In this document: in pieces, positions 1 through 9,566 of the stretch
How positions within the stretch are numbered: position 1 is the stretch's first letter
Layout of the letters: the number at the start of each line of letters is the position of its first letter
Assembly (NCBI GenBank): GCA_051294375.1
Contig: CM119264.1
Coordinates: 3,019,575-3,083,574 of the forward strand
DNA from: Paraspadella gotoi
Lineage: Eukaryota; Chaetognatha
Length of the DNA stretch: 64,000 nt
Reading direction: 5' to 3'
The notes under the pieces: generated by a model
Databases searched by the model: none
Seen by the model: the letters and a program-made list of their open reading frames with translations, nothing else
What the model was told of the DNA's origin: nothing
Translations under genes and position numbers: made by a program

Positions 1-1
1 G

Positions 2-1127
2 AAAGGCGGCGCTGCTGCGACTGAAGCGGCGACGCCGGAAGAGGACGCGACGCCGCATGGAGAGTCGAGTTCTTCGTCCTCTGAAGATTCTATTTCTGCA
101 TCAACAAAAGAATTGAACTCTCCATCTTCGGAAAGGTCGACCACTTATGCTTCCGATGCGTTGACCTCTACAGCATCGGAAGGTCTGGGCTCAACATCAC
201 CAGAAGGGTTGACTTCTACATCCATGACAGGCTTGACCTCTACTCAAGTGATGACCACTTCAACTTTGGAAGAAGGATCAACGTCTTCGTCCGGTCAAAC
301 TTCGAGCGCCTCGCCATTTAGTACTCACGAATCAATTTCAGAATCTGTGTCTTTACCTTCAACTTCTTCAGACGATAAATCTGTGTCCCACGAGCGAAAC
401 TCGGAATCGTCCGTCAACCCGACGGAGTCTTCAACGTTTTCGACGATGACGGAGACTTCTGCGGACGCCGCCGACGACTCCAGCGCCTCTACGACTACAG
501 GAACAAAATTTGATGCCACGCCACCCGCGGATGACGCTGCCAACGACAACAGTTCTACGCCAACGACGACGCCCTTCGACGCCGTCAACTCCACCGACTC
601 CGCCGACTCCACAAACTCTTCCACGGCGTCGCCCTTCTTCCCCACAATATCCACAACCTGCCCTCCATGCTCCTGTCCCACAACGACGACGTTCGAACCG
701 ACTCCAACCGACCCGCCCACAACCTTCGAAGCGACCACAGCCTCCGCTACCACAGCTTCCGTCTCCACAGCTTCCGCCTCAACAGCTTCGCCCACATCGC
801 TTCCTCCTCTCTGTTCCTTCAGCCACTCGAATCTCGACGTCCTCGTCCTCATCGACGGCTACACTTCCGCCTCCGTCTTCAACGCCTCCGTCAACTTCGT
901 CGCCGACTTCCTCGTCAACGCCCTCGACGTCGACGCCGGCGTGACGAGGCTCGGCGTCGTCTCTCTCTTCTACGAGGCGCTGCCGGTGTCGCCGCTCGGT
1001 CTCTCGGCGTCGCGCGGATCGGTGGGCGTGGCCGAAGCGGCGCGCGCGGCAGAGTTCGAGTTTTTGCCGGAAGGACCGACTTATTTGGAGGAGGGGTTTG
1101 AAATTGTGGAGGAAGAATTTAGGGGAG
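2..1127 (+). CDS. exon: mucin-like Ser/Thr region plus first half of VWA domain
   Basis: The frame is open from base 2 to a donor gtgaga at 1128. About 270 residues are dominated by Ser, Thr, Glu and Ala, as in O-glycosylated linkers. The VWA core begins near 'LDVLVLID' (about base 830) with a beta strand, then a helix rich in Asn and Val and the 'RLGVVSLFY' strand. The metal-binding DxSxS motif reads DGYTS here, so its first Ser is replaced by Tyr. The exon ends in phase 1. An antisense open frame at 325-852 is a shadow of this low-complexity coding. Confidence 0.75.
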
Positions 1128-1387
1128 GTGAGATTTAAGGGATAGAGGAGGGAAGGGAGGAAGGGAGGAAAGGGGAAGGAGGGAGAAAAGGAGGGAGGAG
1201 GAAAGGGGGAGGAGGAGAGGGAGGAAGGAGAAAAGGAGGAGGAGGAAAGTAAATGAAGTTAAATGAAGAGGAAGAGATGGAGATGAGACGAAGGAAGAAA
1301 GGAGGAAGGAGAGAGAGAAAGAAAGGAGAGAGCGACGATGACCATGATGATGATGATGATGACCATGATGATGATTGTTTGATCTAA

Positions 1388-1426
<39 letters not shown>

Positions 1427-3213
1427 GCTTGGTCTAAAATTTATCTATTTCTCTCATTAATCATCACTATGAAATTGATACAACCATAACTAAGCTATCT
1501 TGCCCCTGACTTTTGGACACCCTTCCCTCCATCCCGACCCCCACTTTCCCCCCCTTCCCGACCCCCATCCTCTCCCCTTCCAGCGCCCTCTCGTCCCAAC
1601 GCCACCCGCTTCGTCTTTCTCTTCACCGGCCGTTGGTCCAACGTCTACGACCCGGAACCCTTTTCGCCAAGTGTGGCGTCAGCGGCGGCGGCGTTGCGGA
1701 ACGCTAGCGACGCCGCCATCTTCGTCGCGGCGTTAAAAGCCGACGCAGACGACGCCGCCGTCGCCGCGAAGGTGGAATCGATCGTCGGCGTCGGAAACGA
1801 ACGTCGCGCGTTTTACGTTAACGATACTGAAGAGTTAAAAGGGGAAGAGTTTGAGAGGAGATGGTTGACGAGCCTCTGCGGGGGTGAGTGGAGGGTGCAG
1901 GGTGGAGAGGGGTGGGTGGATGTATGGGTGGATGTTGAAGGGTAGGTTCAGAAAAGATTGTTAGTTTGTATGAATAAAAGCTTGCAAGGTCTTGATTTTA
2001 TCTTAATGGACTCATGGAGGTAAGATAGATTCTTCGTTGAATGAATGAATAATATTTATATTTATTGTATCAAATTCATAGAGCGCTATCACGATTCGGT
2101 CGTTTTTGAGGTTGTACATAAGAGAGGTGAGGACCTTAGGCTTAACTCAAAATGAGAAGGCAGTATGTTTTATTTATATATCTTATTCTTATTAGTTTAG
2201 ATGTTAGTGATGAGATAAGGGAAATTAAAATTAGGATGGAAATAGAAATTGAGAAAGTTGATCGTTTTGAAGATTTTAAAAGAGACAAGAAAAGTGATTG
2301 AAGAGATGTGAAACCGAAAACCAGTAAAAGTTGAAGTGTGAAAGGAAAAGTGAAAGGAAGAGAGAAAATAAAGGATCGATGATCGGTGAGCGGGTTTCTC
2401 ACTCCATCTTCACTTTCCAGATCTGAACGAATGTCTCACGCACAACGGTGGATGTCAACAGGGATGCAATGACACCGAACGAGGATTCCATTGCTTCTGT
2501 GAGAACGGACTCCGGTTGCAAGAAGACGAAAAGTCTTGCAGGGGTAAGTTTTTCTTTTTGATGGGTTGGGAAAGAGAAAGAGAAGCAGGGCTGGGAAAAG
2601 TTAGGATCGGGTGGGAAAGTTCTATGTTTAATGTCACGCACTTTGTACACTTTATATGTCAAAGTCACCTTGGCCTTTCATGGCAGATATGAATATATTG
2701 TAGAAAATTCACGTTGAACATGCACACGTAAAAATTTGGCGTTCTCTTGTGCCAAGATTTAAAATTAGAAAATTACTAACGATTGCGCTGCACAAAATCT
2801 AAAGTCAGGAAAACCCGAGGATGACGTGAGAAGAAGNNNNNNNNNNNNNNNNNNNNNNNNNNNNNNNNNNNNNNNNNNNNNNNNNNNNNNNNNNNNNNNN
2901 NNNNNNNNNNNNNNNNNNNNNNNNNNNNNNNNNNNNNNNNNNNNNNNNNNNNNNNNNNNNNNNNNNNNNNNNNNNNNNNNNNNNNNNNNNNNNNNNNNNN
3001 NNNNNNNNNNNNNNNNNNNNNNNNNNNNNNNNNNNNNNNNNNNNNNNNNNNNNNNNNNNNNNNNNNNNNNNNNNNNNNNNNNNNNNNNNNNNNNNNNNNN
3101 NNNNNNNNNNNNNNNNNNNNNNNAAAAATGTCAACAGGGGCGAGAATCGCTCAGTTGTTGTTCACGTAACCCTGACGACGTCGAGTCCCTTATCTCTGAG
3201 AATATGACGAGGA
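2..3213 (+). CDS. VWA-EGF modular extracellular protein, partial (5' end outside window)
   Basis: Exons that join in frame: 2-1127, 1584-1883, 2421-2543 and a doubtful fourth around 3124-3213. All junctions are phase 1, as is usual for shuffled extracellular modules. The first exon encodes a long Ser/Thr-rich, mucin-like stretch followed by a short Cys-Pro segment (CPPCSC) and the start of a von Willebrand factor A domain. The second exon completes the VWA domain and the third is one EGF domain. The product is probably a secreted or surface adhesion protein; the signal peptide and any membrane anchor lie outside what can be seen. The reading frame is open to the left edge of the window. The gene runs into gaps at 2837-3123 and 3235-3259, so its true end is unknown. 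No specific orthologue is recognised. Confidence 0.75.
1128..1583 (+). other. intron with ATG/GAT microsatellite
   Basis: Intron of the VWA gene. It starts with a purine-rich GGAGGAAG tract and carries an (ATG)n run at about 1338-1425. No open coding signal is seen. Confidence 0.6.
1584..1883 (+). CDS. exon: second half of VWA domain
   Basis: The acceptor is ...cttccag at 1583 and the donor gtgagt starts at 1884. Read in the frame left by the first exon, it gives 'RFVFLFTGRW', an alanine-rich helix, then 'AIFVAALKAD' and 'RRAFYVNDTEEL', ending 'WLTSLCG'. This is the strand-helix-strand pattern of the C-terminal half of a VWA domain. It ends in phase 1, which matches the next exon. Confidence 0.75.
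2421..2543 (+). CDS. exon: EGF-like domain (calcium-binding type)
   Basis: The acceptor is tttccag at 2420 and the donor gtaagt starts at 2544. The exon is a single phase 1-1 EGF module beginning DLNEC, continuing with NGGC, a CxDTxxGFxCxC core, and ending with the sixth Cys in 'KSCRG'. The opening D-L-N-E-C and the core C-N-D-T-E-R-G-F-H-C are typical of Ca-binding EGF repeats. It follows the VWA domain, a frequent combination in extracellular matrix proteins. Confidence 0.85.
2837..3123. other. assembly gap (287 N)
   Basis: Run of N. The redundant noisy copy at about 6192-6308 spans the same place with only about 120 bases, including a probable splice acceptor. Confidence 0.95.
3124..3213 (+). 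CDS. possible exon after the EGF domain, bounded by gaps
   Basis: Between two N-runs the frame continued from the EGF exon stays open (KCQQGRESLSCC...). The acceptor side is lost in the gap at 2837-3123, but the noisy second copy at about 6275-6300 shows ttcgcag immediately before this sequence, which gives the right phase. The 3' side dissolves into a (GA)n run and another gap, so no donor or stop is established. It could be a genuine cysteine-containing exon or 3' sequence. Confidence 0.35.
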
Positions 3214-3259
3214 AAGAGAGAGAGAGAGAGAGAGNNNNNNNNNNNNNNNNNNNNNNNNN

Positions 3260-6200
3260 CCCGAGTTCTTCGTCCTCTGAGATTTCGATTCTGCCAATCA
3301 ACAAAAGAATTGAACTTCTCCATCTTCCGGAAAGGTTCGACCACTATGCTTCTGATTACGCTGACTCTACAGTCATTCGGTAAGGTCTGGCTCAACATCC
3401 CCAGAAAGGGTTGCTCTCTACATCCATGACAAGCTTGACCTCTTACTTCAAGTTGATGACCACACTCTCAACTTTGGGAGAAGGGATCAACGTCTTCGTC
3501 CGGTCAAAACTTCGAGCGCCTTCGCCCATTTAGTACTTCACAGAATCAATTTCAGAATCTGTGTGTTTTACCTTCCAACTTCTTCAGACGATAAATCTGT
3601 GTGTCACACGAGGCGAAACTTCGGAATAGTCTCCCGGTCAAGCCCGGACGGATGTCTTCAACGTTTTCGACGTGATGACGGTGAGCTTTCTGCGGACGAC
3701 CGCCTGACGGACTTCCCATCGCCTCTAACGACTACAGAACAATGATGCAACGCCACCCGCTGATGACGCTGCCAACTGACCAAACTAGTTCTACTCCAAC
3801 GACGACGCACCTTCGCGCGTCCAAACCCCACCTGGACTACCGCCGACAGCCACAAACTCTTCCACGGCGTCGCCCTTCTTCCCCACAATATCCACAATCC
3901 TGCCCATCCATGCTCTGGTCCCACTACGTACGACGTTGTTCGATCCGGACTCCAACCGGACCCGCCCACAACCTCTGAAGCGACCACAGCCTTCCGCTCC
4001 ACAGCTTCCGCCTCACAGCTTCCCGCCTCCACAGCTTCGCCCACATCGCTTCCCCTCTCTGTTCTTCCGCCACTTGCGAATCTCGACGTTCCTGCGTCCT
4101 CATCGACGGTACACTTCCGGCCTGCCGTCTCCAACGCTCTCCGTAACTTCGCGCGACTTCCTCGTCAACAGCCCTCGACGTCGAACGCCCGGCCCCCGTG
4201 AGCGAGGCTCCGGCGTCGTCATCTCTTTACGGGGCGCTGCCGGTGTCGCCGCTCGGGTCTCTTACGCGTTCGCGCGGATCGGTGGGCCGTGGCCGAAGCG
4301 GCGCGCGCGGCAGCAGTTCGGAGTTTTTGCGGGAAGGACCGACTTATTGTTGGAGGAGGGGTTTGATAATTGTTGGAGGGAAGAATTTTAGGGAGCGTGA
4401 GATTTAAGGGATAAAGGAGGGAAGGGGGAAGAGAGGAAAGGGTGAAGGAGGGAGAAAAGGAGGGAGGAGGAGGGAGAGGGGGAGGAAGGAAAGAGGTAAA
4501 TATAATGAAGCTTAAATGAAGAGGAAGAGAATTGGAGATGAGACGAAGAAAGAAAGGAGGAAGGAGAGAGAGGAAAGAAGGTAGAGGAGGATCGATTGAC
4601 CTGATGATGATTGATTGATGATGACCATGATTGATGATTGTTTGATCTAAATTGATGATGATATGATGGATGATGATGGATTGATGATGATGATGATGAA
4701 TGATGATGATGTGAATTGATGATGATTGCTTGGTCTTAAAATTTATCTTCATTTCTCTCATTATCATCACATGAAATTGATACACCCATAACTTAAGCTA
4801 TCTTGGCCCATGACTTTGGACACCCTTCGCCTCCATCCCGACCCCCACTTTCCCCCTCCTTCCCGACCCCCATCCTCTCCCTTCAGCGCGCTCTTCGTCC
4901 CAACGCACCCGCTTCGTCTTTCTCTTCACCGGCGTTGGTCCAACGTCTACGACCTCGGCAACCCTTTTCGCCAAAGTGTGGCGTTCAGCGGCGGCCGGCT
5001 GTTGCGGAACGCTAGCGAACGCGACCATCTTCGTCGCGGCGTTAAAAGCCGACGCAGAGACGCGCCGTCGCCGCGAAGGTGAATCGATCGTCGGCGTCGG
5101 ACAACGAACGTCGCGCGTTTTACGTTAACGATACTTGAAGAGTTAAAAGGGGAAGAGTTTGAGAGGAGATGGTTGACGAGCCTCTGCGGCGGTGAAGTGG
5201 AGGGTGCAGGGTGGAGCAGGGGTGGGGTGTGATGTTAGGGTGGATGTTTCGAAGGGTAGGTTCAGAAAATGAATTGTTAGTTTGGTATGAATAAAAGCTT
5301 GACCAAGTCTTTGAATTTTTATCTTAAGGACTCATGGGAACGGTTAGATAGATTCTTCGTTGAATGATGAATGATAATATTTATATTTATTGGTATCCAT
5401 AAATTCACTAGATGCCTATCACGAATTCGGTCGTTTTTGAGGTTGTACACTAAGAAGGTGAAGGACCTAGGCTTAACTCAAATTGAGAAGCAGTATGTTT
5501 ATTTATATATCTTTCTTATTTAGTTTAGGATGTTTAGTGATGAGATAAGGGAAATAAGAATTAGGACTGGAAATAGAAATTGAGAAAGTTGATCGTTTTG
5601 AAGATTTTTAAAAGAGACAAGAAAAGTGATTGAAGAGATGTGAAACCGAAAACCAGTTAAAAGTTTAAGTGTGAAAGGAAAAGTGAAAGGATAGAGAGAA
5701 AAATAAGATCGATGATCGCGTGAGCGGGTTTCTCACTCCATCTTCACTTTCCGAGATCTGAACGAATGTCTCACGCCAACGGTGGATGTCAACAGCGGAG
5801 CTAATGGGACACGCGAACGTGGATTCCATTGCTTCTGTGGAACGGACTCCCGGTGCAAGAAGACGAAAAGTCTTGCAGGGGTAGTTTTTTTTTTTGATTG
5901 AGTTGGGAAATGAGAAGAGAAGCAGGGCTGGGAAAAGTTAGGATCGGGGTGGGAAAGTTCTATGGTTTAATGTCACAAAGCACTTTGTGTACACTTTATA
6001 TGTCAAAGTTCACCTTGGCACTTTCATGCAGATTATGATATATTGATAGAAAATTCACGTTTGAACATCACACAGTAAACATTGGCGTCTCTTCTGTGCC
6101 AACGATTTAAAACTTAGCGCAAAAATTTACTAACGATTGCGCTGCTACAAAATCTAAAGTCAAGGAAAACCCGAGGATGACGTGAGAACGGAAGAGAAAA

Positions 6201-6420
6201 GGGATAGATTCTTGTGGGTTAAAGAATAATATTTTTGAATTGACCTTTCTTTTTATCGAATGTTTTTGTTGTCGTCGTCGTCCGTCGTTCGCAGTTGTTC
6301 GTCGTGAAAAATGTCCAACAGAGGCGATGGAATCGCTCATATGTTGGTTGTTCACGTAACTTCCTGCCTCGGACGTCGGTCCTTTTATCTCTGAGAAACT
6401 GACAGAAAGAGAGGAAGATG
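3260..6420 (+). other. redundant low-quality copy of 65-3234 (assembly artefact)
   Basis: The block repeats, in the same order, the mucin/VWA exon (about 3270-4391), its intron, the second VWA exon (about 4887-5190), the EGF exon (about 5757-5880) and the doubtful fourth exon (about 6294-6400). Differences are mostly single-base insertions and deletions scattered evenly through exons and introns, so all frames are broken. It starts immediately after a 25-N gap. This is the pattern of an uncorrected long read used for gap filling that overran its flank. A true degenerate tandem duplicate is possible but less likely, because the change rate does not differ between coding and non-coding parts. 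Confidence 0.8.
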
Positions 6421-6958
6421 AGGAGAGAGAGAGAGAGGACGGAGAGAGAGGAGATCAGAGAGAGAGAGAGAGAGAGAAGAGAGAGAGAAGAGAGAGATAG
6501 AGAGAGGAGAGAGAGCGGTATTAGAGCATAATCCTTGAAAAAAATGATAGCTAATGTCAAAAAAGTACTTAAAAAAAGTCACCTTGGATCGATCGTAGAC
6601 TAAATTTAATCGCAAACGAAATTTTTATCGAACTTTTTTTTTTATCTCAACCAAATTACGTTTAAACAAAAAATATCGACTTAGGAAAGAGAATAATAAT
6701 AGAATAAAATATAAGAAAATTATAATAAAATGAAAATGGATGACAACGAATCGTTAACGTCACCGTCATAAAATAGAACGCGTTTTTGACGAGAAGAGAA
6801 AGAGAGAGAACGAGAGGGAGGCGTATCTCTCTCTCTATCATCGCTATCTGCGTCTCGGCGTCATTCCCGGCGCTTGCGGTCCAGCGAAGTCGTCCGGCGT
6901 CTCTCTCTCTTTCACGACGCCGCCTTACCCTTTCCCGCCGTCTTGACCTGACCCGACG
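6421..6958. other. intergenic region and 5' flank of the kinase gene
   Basis: Begins with an imperfect (GA)n run to about 6520, then AT-rich sequence, then a GC-richer stretch from about 6840 leading to the kinase start codon. No TATA box is obvious. It contains no supported coding sequence. Confidence 0.5.
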
Positions 6959-7302
6959 ATGGAGAACTACAAAGTGATGCAGCGGCTGGGGAAAGGAGCT
7001 CAAGGTTCCGTCTTTCTTGTCCATCATCTCGAGGACAAAGAGAACTATGTCCTTAAGAAGGTGGAATGCAACGACGAGACGGAGGCCAATAAGGCTTTCA
7101 AAGGTGATTGATTGATTGATTAGATGATTTTAATGGAATTGATCGATCAAAATGTTTTGATAAATAGCTTGATAGATTGATTGGTTGACTGACTGATTGA
7201 TTGATCGATTTCAGAGGCGATGGCGTTAAACGAACTCAGACATCCTTATGTTTGTGGATACAAGGAATTTTTTGTTACTTGGGACAAAGAAGAATCCGCC
7301 AT
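6959..7302 (+). CDS. STKLD1-like: kinase exons 1-2: N-lobe
   Basis: The ATG at 6959 is the first Met after an in-frame TGA 15 bases upstream. Exon 1 (6959-7103, donor gtgatt) encodes [13 protein letters not shown]..., with the glycine-rich loop G-K-G-A-Q-G and the ATP-anchoring Lys in 'YVLKKVEC'. Exon 2 (7215-7302, acceptor tttcag, donor gtaagt) continues with '[16 protein letters not shown]' (helix C region) and '[14 protein letters not shown]'. Exon 1 ends in phase 1 and exon 2 in phase 2. The short 7104-7214 intron is rich in TTGA repeats. Confidence 0.85.
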
Positions 7303-9397
7303 GTAAGTCCCATGTTTTTCTTTCTTNNNNNNNNNNNNNNNNNNNNNNNNNNNNNNNNNNNNNNNNNNNNNNNNNNNNNNNNNNNNNNNNNNNNNNNNNN
7401 NNNNNNNNNNNNNNNNNNNNNNNNNNNNNNNNNNNNNNNNNNNNNNNNNNNNNNNNNNNNNNNNNNNNNNNNNNNNNNNNNNNNNNNNNNNNNNNNNNNN
7501 NNNNNNNNNNNNNNNNNNNNNNNNNNNNNNNNNNNNNNNNNNNNNNNNNNNNNNNNNNNNNNNNNNNNNNNNNNNNNNNNNNNNNNNNNNNNNNNNNNNN
7601 NNNNNNNNNNNNNNNNNNNNNNNNNNNNNNNNNNNNNNNNNNNNNNNNNNNNNNNNNNNNNNNNNNNNNNNNNNNNNNNNNNNNNNNNNNNNNNNNNNNN
7701 NNNNNNNNNNNNNNNNNNNNNNNNNNNNNNNNNNNNNNNNNNNNNNNNNNNNNNNNNNNNNNNNNNNNNNNNNNNNNNNNNNNNNNNNNNNNNNNNNNNN
7801 NNNNNNNNNNNNNNNNNNNNNNNNNNNNNNNNNNNNNNNNNNNNNNNNNNNNNNNNNNNNNNNNNNNNNNNNNNNNNNNNNNNNNNNNNNNNNNNNNNNN
7901 NNNNNNNNNNNNNNNNNNNNNNNNNNNNNNNNNNNNNNNNNNNNNNNNNNNNNNNNNNNNNNNNNNNNNNNNNNNNNNNNNNNNNNNNNNNNNNNNNNNN
8001 NNNNNNNNNNNNCTCTCTCTCTCCTCTCTCCTCTTCTCTCTCTCTCTCTCTCTCTCTTCTCGTTCTCTCTCTTCTCTTCTCTCTCTGCTCTTCTCTCTCT
8101 CTTCTGTTCTTCCCTTAATACAATTTTTTTCTAAACACCCCCCGACTTCTACACGAGACCCTTCTCCTTCTTTCCTAACCGTCTTCTATTATCTATCCCT
8201 TCTCAGTTTCCTCTTTTCTCTCTTTCTCTCTTCTTCCTCGATCAGCCTCCCTCTCATCCTCCGCTCGCTCTCTCCTAATTCCTTCCAGCGCTGGAGTCAA
8301 ATGGTGGAGAGTGGCGTTGGTCTTCGTCCACCAAAAGGACGTCATCCATCGCGACCTCAAACCCTCCAACATTTTCCTCAAGGAAGATCTCTCCATCAGT
8401 TTGGGAGATTTCGGCGTCGCCACCATCATGGGGGACAAGAGGACGAAGACGAGGACGACGGTGAAAGGAGGGGGGGGTAGGGGGGCGGGGGGAAGTCAAT
8501 TTTAATAAATACTAATGGAATCCAAATTCGAAACATAAATATTGATAGCTTGTCGTATTAAATTAATAATTTAATTTTTTAAAATATTTTAACCCTTTAT
8601 ATGGTGCTGATCCGATGCTGCTCCCTTCAACCTTTTCATTCAACCGCTCCACTGCTCCACCGTCCGTAGGTCGGCTCCATGAATTGGATGGCGCCGGAAG
8701 TACTGGAGCGGCCCTACGACGAGAGATCCGACGTCTGGTCTCTTGGCTGCATCACTTTGGAGATGATCACGTGTCACATTTTGGACGCGACGCAGATGTC
8801 GGGTGAGTTTTGATCACGTGATTAGAGGTCGGGTGAATTTGGATCACGTGATTAGTGGTCTTATGATTTTGGGTCACGTGATAAGAGGTCGGGTGCGTTC
8901 GAATTAAAAAGAAAAAAACATTATGTATTCTTCATTCTTCATTTTTTATTTTTCATTCTTCATTCTTCATTCTTTATTTTTTATCTTTATTCTTCACTCT
9001 TCATTCTTTATCTTTATTCTTCATTTTTCATTATTTATTTTTCATCTTTATTCTTCATTCTTCATTCTTAAATTTTATTTTTCATTCTTCAACTTTATTC
9101 TTTGTTCTTTATTTTTCTTCTTTATTCTTTATTCTTCATTCTTCAACTTTATTCTTTATTCTTCATTCTTCATTCTTCAACTTTATTCTTTATTCTTTAT
9201 TCTTCATTCTTCAACTTTATTCTTTATTCTTCATTCTTCATCTTTATTCTCCATTCTTCATTAAATTCTCTTCGTGTCTTCAGTTCGAAAATGAATCAAA
9301 CGCGTCGCGAGTCGCAGAGAATAAACTCGATGAAGAACCGATTTCTTTCTTTCTGCTGCCCGTTTCTTCACCCTCGACTCTCTCTCCTTCCCTCTCT

Positions 9398-9450
<53 letters not shown>

Positions 9451-9473
9451 TCTCTCCTCTCTCTCCCTCTCCT

Positions 9474-9566
<93 letters not shown>

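Noticed and set aside
325-852. Minus-strand 175-codon frame opposite the mucin-like exon
   Set aside because: Shadow of low-complexity Ser/Thr/Ala coding on the plus strand, which joins properly to VWA and EGF exons.
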